Below are positions 25,855 through 34,508 of a stretch of 64,000 bases of DNA, in pieces (the first letter of the stretch is position 1; each line of letters begins with the position of its first letter). The position numbers were made by a program, and so were the translations under genes. Under the pieces are notes generated by a model. That model was not told the origin of the DNA. It saw only the letters and a program-made list of their open reading frames with translations, and searched no databases. Source of the DNA: Flavobacterium sp. Leaf82 (GTDB lineage Bacteria; Bacteroidota; Bacteroidia; Flavobacteriales; Flavobacteriaceae); contig NZ_LMMA01000001.1 in NCBI RefSeq assembly GCF_001422725.1, positions 498,691 through 562,690 of the forward strand. The letters are read 5' to 3'.

Positions 25855-26256
25855 TTATTTTTCTTTTAATAATTTTTCCAGAAACTCAACTTTTTCTTTT
25901 TCTGACAGAAGCATACGCTCAAAAAGTTCCACTACTTTATCTATTGGGTTAAATGTACAATGACTAGGGTTGAACATTCCGTTTATTCCATTAGTAAAAC
26001 TATTATCGTAAAAATTATTAGTATAATTAATCATATTTTCATTTGTAAAGTTTTTAATTGCTTCAGTATTTACGCCAAGAGCTTTTGCAACTTCTGTAAG
26101 TTTTTCATCATCTATGGTTTCACTGTTTTCTATTGCAGATACAGTTTGCTGATTTGTTCCTAAAGCTTGTGCCAAGGCTTCTTGTTTCATATCGCGAAGT
26201 TCGCGAATACGACTAATTTTTCGCCCTATATGATTTGGTTTTATTTGTTCGCTCAT
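25855..26256 (-). CDS. HTH (XRE-type) transcriptional regulator, tandem copy 2
   Basis: 133 residues with the same layout as copy 1: an XRE helix-turn-helix (about 10-70), a linker containing HCTFNPIDKVVELFERM, and a coiled-coil end (LSEKEKVEFLEKLLKEK). Differences cluster in the recognition-helix start (GTNQQ against GLSQQ) and in the linker, so DNA targets may have diverged. The pair is bracketed by two identical terminators and sits between convergent housekeeping genes. Confidence 0.9.
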   Translation of the reverse strand: MSEQIKPNHIGRKISRIRELRDMKQEALAQALGTNQQTVSAIENSETIDDEKLTEVAKALGVNTEAIKNFTNENMINYTNNFYDNSFTNGINGMFNPSHCTFNPIDKVVELFERMLLSEKEKVEFLEKLLKEK

Positions 26257-26260
26257 AATT

Positions 26261-26268
26261 CAAAGATA
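26261..26268 (-). promoter_or_regulatory. Promoter -7 element abutting HTH copy 2
   Basis: TATCTTTG on the minus strand, then AATT-ATG, the same layout as in copy 1. Confidence 0.5.
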
Positions 26269-26439
26269 TTTATATTACTCTAAAGAAAATTGGTTTTGGT
26301 AAAAAACAGGCAAAATTATGTTTGATACATTTTCATGTAGATTGCTTGGGAACAAAACATTATTAGAAAAATGCAAACAACAAAAGTGCAATTTTTCGTA
26401 CAATTATTAATTAATTGAGATTGAAATTGTAAGTCAGGA

Positions 26440-26500
26440 AACATTCCGTAGGAATTAAATATTGGTAGCAACGGAATTTATTCCGTTGAAATTGTAGAAC
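26440..26500. repeat. Dispersed repeat fragment upstream of the HTH pair
   Basis: The stretch contains ATTCCGTAGGAAT and AACGGAATTTATTCCGTT, two short palindromes. AATTTATTCCGTTGAA also occurs at 25212. The rest of the gap 26269-26523 holds no gene I can see. Confidence 0.5.
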
Positions 26501-26523
26501 GACAAATATTCAAGGTTTGATAT

Positions 26524-26558
26524 AAAAAAAAATCCCAAGAAATAAATCTTGGGATTTT
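26524..26558. terminator. Bidirectional terminator, copy 2 of an exact 32-bp repeat
   Basis: Same stem and loop as 25348-25379. It ends accD on the minus strand, 23 bp after the stop. Confidence 0.88.
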
Positions 26559-26580
26559 ATATGTTTAAGAAGTCCGAAAA

Positions 26581-27435
26581 CTATCTAATCGTATTATTTT
26601 GAATCAAATCGATATACAAATTAATTTTGTCTTTCAATTCTTTTCTAGGCGTGATAAAGTCTAAGAAACCGTGCTCTAATAAGAACTCTGCAGTTTGAAA
26701 ACCTTCTGGTAAATCTTTTCCTGTAGTGTCACGAACAACACGAGGACCAGCAAAACCAATCAAAGCTCCAGGCTCAGAGATATTAATATCACCTAACATG
26801 GCATATGATGCAGTTGTTCCTCCAGTTGTTGGATCAGTACATAAAGAGATGTAAGGTAATTTTGCTTCAGCTAATTGGGCAAGTTTTACAGATGTTTTTG
26901 CTAATTGCATTAACGAATAAGCAGCTTCCATCATACGAGCTCCACCTGATTTAGAAATCATTACAAAAGGCAATTTGTTTTTGATCGCGTGATCAATACC
27001 TCTGGCAATTTTTTCTCCAACAACAGCTCCCATAGATCCACCAATAAAGGCAAAATCCATACAACAAATTACAAGTTCTTTTCCTTTAGATTTTCCCACT
27101 CCCGTACGCACAGCGTCTTTAAGGTGGGTTTTCTCCATTACATCTTTCAATCTTTCTGCATATTTTTTTGTATCCACAAAATGCAAAGGATCTTTTGATG
27201 TCATGTTTTTATCTAATTCAACAAATTCATTATTGTCGAATAAAATTTCAAAATAGGTTGCGCTTCCAATTCGAACATGAAAATCATCTTCAGGACTAAC
27301 AAATAAGTTTCTCGCTAATTCGTCAGCATCAATAATTTTTCCAGTAGGAGATTTGTACCACAATCCTTTCGGAACGTCCATTTTATCTTCGGTCGCAGTT
27401 GTGATCCCTTTTTCTTGTCTTTTAAACCAAGCCAT
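26581..27435 (-). CDS. accD: Acetyl-CoA carboxylase carboxyltransferase subunit beta
   Basis: 284 residues. The crotonase-fold carboxyltransferase core is clear ([64 protein letters not shown]). It forms malonyl-CoA with AccA and biotinylated AccB. Typical AccD proteins start with a Cys4 zinc ribbon; here the matching region ([20 protein letters not shown]) has no cysteine at all, and the first Cys residues are in the core (LVICCMDF). It is downstream of fbaA on the same strand. Confidence 0.96.
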   Translation of the reverse strand: MAWFKRQEKGITTATEDKMDVPKGLWYKSPTGKIIDADELARNLFVSPEDDFHVRIGSATYFEILFDNNEFVELDKNMTSKDPLHFVDTKKYAERLKDVMEKTHLKDAVRTGVGKSKGKELVICCMDFAFIGGSMGAVVGEKIARGIDHAIKNKLPFVMISKSGGARMMEAAYSLMQLAKTSVKLAQLAEAKLPYISLCTDPTTGGTTASYAMLGDINISEPGALIGFAGPRVVRDTTGKDLPEGFQTAEFLLEHGFLDFITPRKELKDKINLYIDLIQNNTIR

Positions 27436-27443
27436 TTGTTTAG

Positions 27444-27541
27444 TTTTCAGTGTTCAGTAATCAGTTCCAGTGTTCAGTTTTAATAACAGTTTTCAGTTTT
27501 CAGCAATTGCAAGAAAACTGAAAACTGTTACTGATCACTTT
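27444..27541. repeat. CAGT-word repeat tract with an 18-bp inverted repeat
   Basis: The fbaA-accD gap is filled with variants of TTTTCAGTGTTCAGT. 27484-27501 and 27513-27530 are perfect 18-bp reverse complements separated by 11 bases, so the transcript would form a strong hairpin. It has no U run on the minus strand. Confidence 0.7.
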
Positions 27542-27545
27542 TTTA

Positions 27546-28613
27546 TTATAGTGTATTTACGTTATTCAAGTCTGCAAAAGCTTGCTCAAGTCTTGTATTG
27601 AATGTTACTTCGCTTTCACGTACCCATTTTCTTGGGTCATAGTATTTTTTGTTAGGAACATCAGAACCCTCCGGGTTACCAATTTGAGTTTTTAAATAGT
27701 CAATGTTTTTAACCATATAATCACGAATTCCTTCTGTATATGCAAATTGTAAATCTGTATCAATGTTCATTTTGATAACTCCGTATCCAATAGCTTCTCT
27801 AATTTCTTCAAGTGTAGAACCTGAACCTCCGTGAAAAACGAAATCTACCGGGTTAGCACCAGTTTTGAATTTGTCTTGTACGAAATCTTGAGAGTTTTTT
27901 AAGATTTTTGGAGTCAATTTTACGTTTCCTGGTTTGTAAACACCGTGAACGTTTCCAAAAGCAGCTGCAATAGTAAATTTAGGACTTACTTTAGATAACT
28001 CTTCGTAAGCATAAGCTACTTCTTCTGGTTGAGTATATAATTTTGAGCTATCAACATCAGAGTTGTCAACACCATCTTCTTCACCACCTGTAATACCAAG
28101 TTCGATTTCTAATGTCATTCCCATTTTGCTCATTCTTGCTAAATATTCTTTACAGATCTCGATATTTTCTTCGATTGGCTCCTCAGACAAATCGATCATA
28201 TGAGAACTGAATAATGGTTTTCCTGTTTCTGCAAAATGTTTTTCAGAAGCATCTAATAAACCATCGATCCAAGGCAATAATTTTTTTGCACAGTGGTCAG
28301 TATGTAAAATTACAGTCGCACCATAAGCTTCTGCTAAAGTATGAATGTGTTTTGCTCCGGCGATTCCTCCAGCGATTGCTGATTTCTCGTTAGCGTTAGA
28401 TAATCCTTTTCCAGCGTTAAATTGTGCTCCTCCGTTTGAAAATTGAATAATAACTGGCGCGTTTAGTTTTGCCGCAGTTTCAAGAACACCATTAATTGTG
28501 CTAGATCCGGTAACGTTTACTGCTGGTAAAGCAAAACCTTTTTCTTTAGCATAATTAAAGATTTCCTGTACTTGATCTCCTGTAGCTACTCCCGGTTTAA
28601 TATTGTGTGCCAT
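27546..28613 (-). CDS. fbaA: Class II fructose-bisphosphate aldolase
   Basis: 355 residues, the size of class IIA enzymes. It cleaves fructose 1,6-bisphosphate in glycolysis and makes it in gluconeogenesis. Zinc and catalytic regions are visible: ILHTDHCAKKLLPWID (Asp and His), ELGITGGEEDGVDN, FGNVHGVY and VFHGGSGS. A TATTTTTG promoter lies 36 bp upstream. Confidence 0.97.
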   Translation of the reverse strand: MAHNIKPGVATGDQVQEIFNYAKEKGFALPAVNVTGSSTINGVLETAAKLNAPVIIQFSNGGAQFNAGKGLSNANEKSAIAGGIAGAKHIHTLAEAYGATVILHTDHCAKKLLPWIDGLLDASEKHFAETGKPLFSSHMIDLSEEPIEENIEICKEYLARMSKMGMTLEIELGITGGEEDGVDNSDVDSSKLYTQPEEVAYAYEELSKVSPKFTIAAAFGNVHGVYKPGNVKLTPKILKNSQDFVQDKFKTGANPVDFVFHGGSGSTLEEIREAIGYGVIKMNIDTDLQFAYTEGIRDYMVKNIDYLKTQIGNPEGSDVPNKKYYDPRKWVRESEVTFNTRLEQAFADLNNVNTL

Positions 28614-28649
28614 TGTAATTTTTTTTAGTTGTTTTTAGTTTTTAGGTTG

Positions 28650-28657
28650 CAAAAATA
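28650..28657 (-). promoter_or_regulatory. Promoter -7 element for fbaA
   Basis: The minus strand reads TATTTTTG followed by CA, an exact TAnnTTTG, 36 bp upstream of the start. Confidence 0.55.
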
Positions 28658-28671
28658 AGAATTAATTAGCA

Positions 28672-31227
28672 TTAGAAAGGATAATTTATCCCAAAATTTA
28701 AAACCGAATGACCAAAATTGTATTCTTTGAACCAGCGGTCTCCCTTCTCATGCGCCGGATTATAAGTCTTAAAGCCTAAATCTAAACGAATAACAAAAAA
28801 GCTTAAATCGTAACGTAAACCAAATCCTGTACCCAAAGCAATTTCAGCTAAATCGTTTAAGTTGTTGAATTTTGCCTTGTCGTCGATCACATTATCGAGC
28901 ACATTCCATATATTTCCGGCATCTGCGAAGATCGCGCCCTTGACATCTCCAAGGATTTTAAATCGAAACTCGGCGCTCATGGCAATCTTCATATTTGCCT
29001 CATTAAAATCGTTTACTGCATTTGTACTTCCGGGTCCCAAAGCATAAGGCTGCCATCCGCGGTTGTCATTTGAACCTCCTGAATAATAACTTCGTGAAAA
29101 AGGAATATAATTTGAATTACCAAACGGAATCGCGATACCAAAAAAGCTTCTTACGGCCAATACTTTTTCTTTTCCAAAATCCCAGTGTTTGATATAATCA
29201 AATTCGGTTTTTATATATTCAGAATACTCCAAATTGAATATTTCATAATTGCCATTTGCATTTTTTGGAAGATTTCCTATGCTCGAAACAGCAGATAATA
29301 AAGTACCTGCAGATTCTATTTTGGTTTTAAACTGATAAAAAGTATTGTCAGCAAGATCCTTTTTAGTGGTTTTTGTAAATGTGTAACTTGTTGCTAGAAT
29401 AAAGTCATTTTCAGTCAAACGAACCCTTCTTTCTTCGATACTTTCTACATCTTTATAATCAGGATCTCCAGGTTGCAAAGCAGTTTGATTGGTTAATACC
29501 TGATTTGTAAAATTGGCAGTTCCGTCAGGGATTTTTAAATTTTGATTTACATCTAGATTTGCAGCGTCAGTATTATAAGTACCCGCAATACCGTTTAACT
29601 CATTATAGGAGGAGGTGTAAACTTTAAAATAGTTATTTGGATTTAAATTTCGAACAAATTGAGCATTTAGTAATTCTAATTTTGCCGTATTATTTCGTTT
29701 AGGCGACCAGTTATAAGAGATTCCGCCAGTAAAATTTTCTTTGTCCAGACCAATATTTCTTTGCTTAGAAAAACCTCCGGCAATACTTGTGGAAGGAATC
29801 ATTCTTTTAGGAATAATTTTTTCAGTTCCAAACGGCAATAAGATTCTTGGGAAATTCAGTTTCAAATCAACCCCATATTCTGATACGTTAAAGAAATTAT
29901 CATTAGGATTGGCCATATCTTTAGACGAACCAATATTTAAACGAGTAGAAATCTCAAGAGTTTCAGCCCTGTTAAATACGTTTCTAATGGTTTCAGAAAT
30001 ACTGGCACCAATACCAAAATCCTGAATATTAGAATGCGTTACATCAAATGTAGCTCCAAAACTATATTTTTTTCTTGGAGTTAAATAAACATTTGCGATC
30101 AATGATTGTGCTGTAGAATCCCGCTTATCAACTTCATATTGAATCGAAGGGTAATTGAAGATTTTTAAATTATTCAAATACCTCGAAGAGAGAGTTGTTC
30201 TCGTGTCAGAAAAAGTGCTTCCTTTATTAATAAAAATTGCATCAGTAATAGCTCTGGGTTTATATTTTAGCTTTTTGTAGCTGTATAAATTAAAGTTTTT
30301 ATAAGTCGTGCTATCTGTTATTTTGGTTTTTGCATTTGCAGGAGAATAATCCGTATAAATGTTTACATCGCTTATTTTATACAATTTAAAAGGTTCAGTT
30401 CTGCTTGAATCTCTTTCCTGAATATTATTGTTGTTTACAATCAGTGTTACATCGGCTTTGTTCTTTTTGCCAATAGTATCAATATCAAAAGTAACATAAG
30501 TAGGCTGAAAAAAATAAGCGCCGTGATTTCTAAAGTAAGTAGTAAGACGGTTTTTTTCCTCTTCAAAATCAGCAGTTTTATATTGTTTCCCTGATTTTAA
30601 AAACGACGGTTCATTGTTGGTTTTGTATAATGAATCCAACGCCGGAGTCATGATATTTGTTTTTATAGTGTCCAGGGTATATGCCGGACCAGTAGTTATA
30701 AGATAGTTTACTTTTGCTTTTTTTCTGGCAACACTATCAATACTATAATCTGTTGCTACATTAAAATAGCCATTATTAAAATAGTAGAACTTTAAACGTA
30801 AAAGAGATTTTTTGGTTTTTGCCGTATCAATAATTACCGGCGGCTCTCCAGTGCTTTTTAAAAACTCATGAATACCTTTGTTTATAAAAGACTGCCCAAG
30901 TCGATCTACTTGTTTTGCAGATAAAATTTTTGCCTGACGTTCATATAAACCCGGGTTATTTTTAAATTTTGCCTGATAAGTAGAATCTGGATTTAAGTTG
31001 GCTAAATTGTATAAATTTAAACGTAAACGATATCCCAGCAAAGTACCATTGGGTTTTTGATACATTTGGTTCGATGCTATTTCATCATTAGTTTGCTTTC
31101 CGTTTACAATAATATTGTTTTTTACAAGAAGGTTTTTTCCATCAGGAACTCTTTTTACAGCATTACAACCGCAAATAAATGTTGCTATTAGAATAAATGC
31201 TGTTATTTTTGTGGAATTCTTTTTCAA
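28672..31227 (-). CDS. tamL: BamA/TamA-family outer-membrane lipoprotein TamL
   Basis: 851 residues. The signal peptide ends in a lipobox with Cys21 (FICGC), which separates Bacteroidota TamL from proteobacterial TamA. POTRA-like repeats occupy roughly residues 40-400 and a 16-stranded BamA-type barrel the rest, ending HSVLNFGINYPF with a terminal Phe. It helps assemble outer-membrane proteins, normally with a large TamB protein, which is not in the window. It is divergent from the RNA methyltransferase. Confidence 0.92.
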   Translation of the reverse strand: MKKNSTKITAFILIATFICGCNAVKRVPDGKNLLVKNNIIVNGKQTNDEIASNQMYQKPNGTLLGYRLRLNLYNLANLNPDSTYQAKFKNNPGLYERQAKILSAKQVDRLGQSFINKGIHEFLKSTGEPPVIIDTAKTKKSLLRLKFYYFNNGYFNVATDYSIDSVARKKAKVNYLITTGPAYTLDTIKTNIMTPALDSLYKTNNEPSFLKSGKQYKTADFEEEKNRLTTYFRNHGAYFFQPTYVTFDIDTIGKKNKADVTLIVNNNNIQERDSSRTEPFKLYKISDVNIYTDYSPANAKTKITDSTTYKNFNLYSYKKLKYKPRAITDAIFINKGSTFSDTRTTLSSRYLNNLKIFNYPSIQYEVDKRDSTAQSLIANVYLTPRKKYSFGATFDVTHSNIQDFGIGASISETIRNVFNRAETLEISTRLNIGSSKDMANPNDNFFNVSEYGVDLKLNFPRILLPFGTEKIIPKRMIPSTSIAGGFSKQRNIGLDKENFTGGISYNWSPKRNNTAKLELLNAQFVRNLNPNNYFKVYTSSYNELNGIAGTYNTDAANLDVNQNLKIPDGTANFTNQVLTNQTALQPGDPDYKDVESIEERRVRLTENDFILATSYTFTKTTKKDLADNTFYQFKTKIESAGTLLSAVSSIGNLPKNANGNYEIFNLEYSEYIKTEFDYIKHWDFGKEKVLAVRSFFGIAIPFGNSNYIPFSRSYYSGGSNDNRGWQPYALGPGSTNAVNDFNEANMKIAMSAEFRFKILGDVKGAIFADAGNIWNVLDNVIDDKAKFNNLNDLAEIALGTGFGLRYDLSFFVIRLDLGFKTYNPAHEKGDRWFKEYNFGHSVLNFGINYPF

Positions 31228-31247
31228 GTGTTCTTAAATATTTAATT

Positions 31248-31255
31248 CAAAAGTA
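31248..31255 (-). promoter_or_regulatory. Promoter -7 element for tamL
   Basis: TACTTTTG on the minus strand, 20 bp upstream of tamL, within the 37-bp divergent gap. Confidence 0.45.
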
Positions 31256-31264
31256 CATTATTTT

Positions 31265-31993
31265 ATGGTTAGTAAAAACCAAATAAAACTTATCTCAGGT
31301 TTACATCAAAAAAAGCAACGTTTTGCAAATCAATTGTTTTTTGCCGAAGGAGTAAAAGTAATTCAAGAATTGTTGCTATCCAATTTTGAATTAGAGCATT
31401 TATACACGACTCTAAATGATTTTGAAGAAGTTCATTCTTCAAAACGTACACTTATTAATGAGCAGGAACTTAAAAAAATAAGTGCCCTGTCAACTCCAAA
31501 TTCATGTTTGGCAGTTTTTAAAATCCCATCCGAAAATAACATAATCAATTCGGGTTTGATTCTGGCTTTAGACGACATTCGTGACCCCGGAAATCTGGGA
31601 ACGATTTTACGTCTATGTGACTGGTTTGGAATCAAGCAAATTATCTGCTCAAAAGAAACTGTCGATATTTATAATCCAAAAGTTGTGCAGGCGACAATGG
31701 GGTCGATTGCAAGAGTAAATGTGAATTATGTTGATTTGAAAAGTTTTATTGCAGAAACAAATCTTCCGGTTTTTGGGACCTTTATGGACGGAGATAACAT
31801 CTATCAGTCAAATTTACCTCAAAACGGCATCATTATTATGGGTAACGAAGCCAATGGGATTTCATTAGAAATTGAAAAAATGGTTACCAGCCGACTCACA
31901 ATTCCAAGGTTTGGAGAGCTGCAAAAAACCGAAAGTTTAAACGTAGCTACTGCAACTGCAATTATTCTCAGTGAATTTAAACGAAATAGTTAA
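31265..31993 (+). CDS. TrmH/SpoU-family RNA 2'-O-methyltransferase
   Basis: 242 residues. An N-terminal substrate-binding region (KNQIKLISGLHQKKQRFANQ) precedes the SPOUT catalytic domain with LDDIRDPGNLGTILR, IIMGNEANGIS and IPRFGELQKTESLNVATATAII, the three trefoil-knot motifs. It uses SAM to methylate a ribose 2'-OH in rRNA or tRNA; which nucleotide cannot be told. Its start lies 37 bp from the divergent tamL start. Confidence 0.92.
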   Translation: MVSKNQIKLISGLHQKKQRFANQLFFAEGVKVIQELLLSNFELEHLYTTLNDFEEVHSSKRTLINEQELKKISALSTPNSCLAVFKIPSENNIINSGLILALDDIRDPGNLGTILRLCDWFGIKQIICSKETVDIYNPKVVQATMGSIARVNVNYVDLKSFIAETNLPVFGTFMDGDNIYQSNLPQNGIIIMGNEANGISLEIEKMVTSRLTIPRFGELQKTESLNVATATAIILSEFKRNS

Positions 31994-32002
31994 GATTTTG
32001 TT

Positions 32003-32713
32003 TTAATGAAAAGTGAAATTTATTAAAATTGCCCTTGATTTCATTGAGTCAATATTTCCTGTCCACGGGCTTGGTCCATTTGCCGGATTATCACGAATTA
32101 ATTCGTCAGTAATACCAAACATACCTCTAATAGAAGGAGAGAATATAAAGTATTCTGAGAAAATATCAATTCCAAAACCAAGCTCGTAAGCTGCAGTCCA
32201 TTGTTTTACCCTGAATTTGCCTTCAAAATTGTCGTCTTTTGATTTTGAATTACTTGATAAATTTAATGTAGTAGACATTCCTCCAACTAAGTATGGACGA
32301 ATATTTCCGGTACGCAAAGAAGAAAATTTTAATAATAAAGGAAAGTGTATATAAGTACTGTTTACTTCTCTTAAATAATCTTTTTCTAAAGGCAGCTCAG
32401 GATAAAATAAATCACGCTTTGTGTAGTACAAACCTGGTTCAAAACGCAGGTTTATATATTCCTGAAGCCTTAAATCAGCTACAACACCAACATTAAAACC
32501 GGTAGTTTTTTTTACCTGAATATCCTCACCCGGATTTTTGTAGTCAAATTTGAAATCGAAACTATTAAATCCCAGATAATATCCAAAATAAAGGCGTTGT
32601 TTTTGCCAGTTTTCAAGATTTATGATTGGATCCTTGCTAAACATGCTTTTAGCAAATTGAGAATATCCTTGCGTCGTTAAGACTAATAAAATTAAGACTA
32701 CAGTTTTTTTCAT
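32003..32713 (-). CDS. porT: Type IX secretion / gliding protein PorT
   Basis: 236 residues from ATG 32713. This start gives a clean signal peptide (MKKTVVLILLVLTTQGYS); an upstream in-frame ATG would add a 21-residue extension inside ubiE. The mature part is an eight-stranded-type outer-membrane barrel. PorT/SprT is a component of the T9SS that exports surface adhesins and enzymes in gliding Bacteroidota. It follows ubiE with one base between stop and start, an order conserved in flavobacteria. Confidence 0.88.
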   Translation of the reverse strand: MKKTVVLILLVLTTQGYSQFAKSMFSKDPIINLENWQKQRLYFGYYLGFNSFDFKFDYKNPGEDIQVKKTTGFNVGVVADLRLQEYINLRFEPGLYYTKRDLFYPELPLEKDYLREVNSTYIHFPLLLKFSSLRTGNIRPYLVGGMSTTLNLSSNSKSKDDNFEGKFRVKQWTAAYELGFGIDIFSEYFIFSPSIRGMFGITDELIRDNPANGPSPWTGNIDSMKSRAILINFTFH

Positions 32714-32714
32714 A

Positions 32715-33446
32715 CTATTTTTTAGATGCAGAATAAATTGTTGCGACACCAAAAGTTTGAGGCATAGCCACAACATCTATAAACCCAATTTTTCTCAAAA
32801 TATTGTTCAGGGCTTCTCCATAAGGAAAAACAGCAGCAGATTCAGACAAATAACCATAAGCAGAATTGTCTTTAGAAAACAATTTTCCTATAATTGGAAG
32901 TATGTTTTTGCTGTAAAATTTATATCCTTGTTTATAAGGTGTTTTATCCGGTACAGATGTTTCTAAGATAACAAAAACTCCGTTTGGTTTTAAGACTCTT
33001 AAAATTTCAGCAAATCCTTTTTCTAAATTCTCGAAATTTCTAACTCCAAAACCAACAGTTATAGCATCAAAATAATTGTCTTCAAAAGGGATGTTTTCAG
33101 AATCTCCTAAAACCATATCAATAACGTTTGATAATTTTCTTTCGGCAATTTTCTTTTTTCCAACCTCAAGCATTCCGGCAGAAATATCCAGACCAATTAT
33201 TTTTTCGGCATTAGTTTGGGTCATTAAAATGGCTAAATCACCAGTTCCGGTTGCGATGTCAAGAATAATTTTTGGTTTTTTATCTGAAACTATTTTTAAT
33301 ACTTTTTTTCGCCACTTAATATCAATTCCAAATGAAATTACACGATTTAAATTGTCATAGTTTCCCGAGATGTTATCAAACATTTGGGCAACTTGCTCTT
33401 TTTTACCTAAAGAAGAGTCTTTATATGGGGTTATTTTTTCAGACAT
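32715..33446 (-). CDS. ubiE: Demethylmenaquinone methyltransferase
   Basis: 243 residues, class I SAM methyltransferase. Motif I is [11 protein letters not shown], with [23 protein letters not shown] downstream, both diagnostic of UbiE/MenG. In this menaquinone-using lineage it does the last step of menaquinone synthesis. It is co-transcribed with porT. Confidence 0.95.
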   Translation of the reverse strand: MSEKITPYKDSSLGKKEQVAQMFDNISGNYDNLNRVISFGIDIKWRKKVLKIVSDKKPKIILDIATGTGDLAILMTQTNAEKIIGLDISAGMLEVGKKKIAERKLSNVIDMVLGDSENIPFEDNYFDAITVGFGVRNFENLEKGFAEILRVLKPNGVFVILETSVPDKTPYKQGYKFYSKNILPIIGKLFSKDNSAYGYLSESAAVFPYGEALNNILRKIGFIDVVAMPQTFGVATIYSASKK

Positions 33447-33460
33447 TTTTTTTATTTACG

Positions 33461-33468
33461 CAAATATA
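33461..33468 (-). promoter_or_regulatory. Promoter -7 element for ubiE-porT
   Basis: TATATTTG on the minus strand (exact TAnnTTTG) followed by CG, 14 bp upstream of ubiE. Confidence 0.5.
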
Positions 33469-33985
33469 ATACAATCTGACTTAACTGTAATTGAGTTTTT
33501 TAATTTGTAAATAAATGTTTTAGGCAAAGGTTCGTAATTGTTTATTAGATTTTTATTTTTTGGCTATCACTAAAAGTAGGTATCACTAAAAAATCACCGA
33601 AAGTGGGTATTGTGGGGTGCTGATTTTATAACCAACTTTGCCTCAGTTAAAAGAAAAATTTTAATGATTGATGGAATAATTGACTAAATCAAATGAATAC
33701 TTTTTTGCACTGGTAATTTCATTTGTTCTTGAAGTAGTTTTGAAAGTATTGTTCTTGGGGCCAATACTCTTTTTAAAGTGCGAAATACGTTCTTAGGATT
33801 AAATTTGTTTTTGGAAATTTTAATTTTCTTGCCTTTAATATCTTAGTGGTATTTGTTATTAAAGGCGCTTTTGAGATTCATTCTCATTAAATGTTATTCA
33901 GTTATTCAAATGTTTTTAACATTTGTGATTTTTTTACCAAAACTATTTCTGGAATAAGTCAGATCTAAAAGTCAATCGTTTTTAA
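33469..33985. other. Long non-coding gap between folA and ubiE
   Basis: About 500 bp with no credible reading frame on either strand. It contains two imperfect direct repeats of TATCACTAAAA at 33565-33575 and 33581-33591, then TCACCGAAAGTGGGTATTG. The base composition is like the neighbouring gaps. I see no known RNA structure. It may be the decayed remains of a gene or mobile repeat. Confidence 0.45.
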
Positions 33986-34012
33986 AAAACATCCTTCACA
34001 AGAGGATGTTTT
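33986..34012. terminator. Intrinsic terminator after folA
   Basis: AAAACATCCT and AGGATGTTTT form a 10-bp stem immediately after the folA stop on the minus strand, with T/A runs on both sides. Confidence 0.85.
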
Positions 34013-34013
34013 T

Positions 34014-34496
34014 TTATTTTCTAATATATGTTTCGTACGTATAATCATAAAGATGTTTGTCATCTTTAAAATTTTCTTCAGCTTCTACAAGCTGCCATTC
34101 GTTATTATTAATTTTAGGAAAAAAAGCATCAGCGTCAAAAGTATGATGCACTTTGGTGATTTCTATAATATCTGTATAAGGTAAAGCCAGATTATAAATT
34201 TCGCCTCCGCCAATAATATACGAATCCTCATTTTCAGGACATGCAGCAATTGCGCTTTCAATGCTGTCAACTACAATACATCCTTCCGGATTATAATCTT
34301 TCTGACGTGTTATTACAACATGAACCCTGTTTGGGAGTGGTTTTGGAAAACTTTCGAAAGTTTTTCTTCCCATAATGATATGATGATTCGTTGTAAGCGA
34401 TTTGAATCTTTTAAAATCATTTGGTAAATGCCAAACCAATTCATTGTTTTTTCCAAGTGCGTTATTTTCGGCAACAGCCGCTATCATTATAATCAT
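34014..34496 (-). CDS. folA: Dihydrofolate reductase
   Basis: 160 residues. Conserved features: IAAVAENNALGKNNELVWHLPNDFKRFK, the IMGRKTFESF NADPH site, and YIIGGGEIYNLAL. It regenerates tetrahydrofolate, which thymidylate synthase (encoded 1 kb away) consumes. It is 12 bp after the 2TM gene and likely co-transcribed with it. Confidence 0.97.
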   Translation of the reverse strand: MIIMIAAVAENNALGKNNELVWHLPNDFKRFKSLTTNHHIIMGRKTFESFPKPLPNRVHVVITRQKDYNPEGCIVVDSIESAIAACPENEDSYIIGGGEIYNLALPYTDIIEITKVHHTFDADAFFPKINNNEWQLVEAEENFKDDKHLYDYTYETYIRK

Positions 34497-34508
34497 GGTA
34501 TTCTAAAA

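Noticed and set aside
32714..32776. Upstream start extending PorT by 21 residues
   Set aside because: The extension overlaps the ubiE reading frame and spoils the clean signal peptide that begins at 32713.
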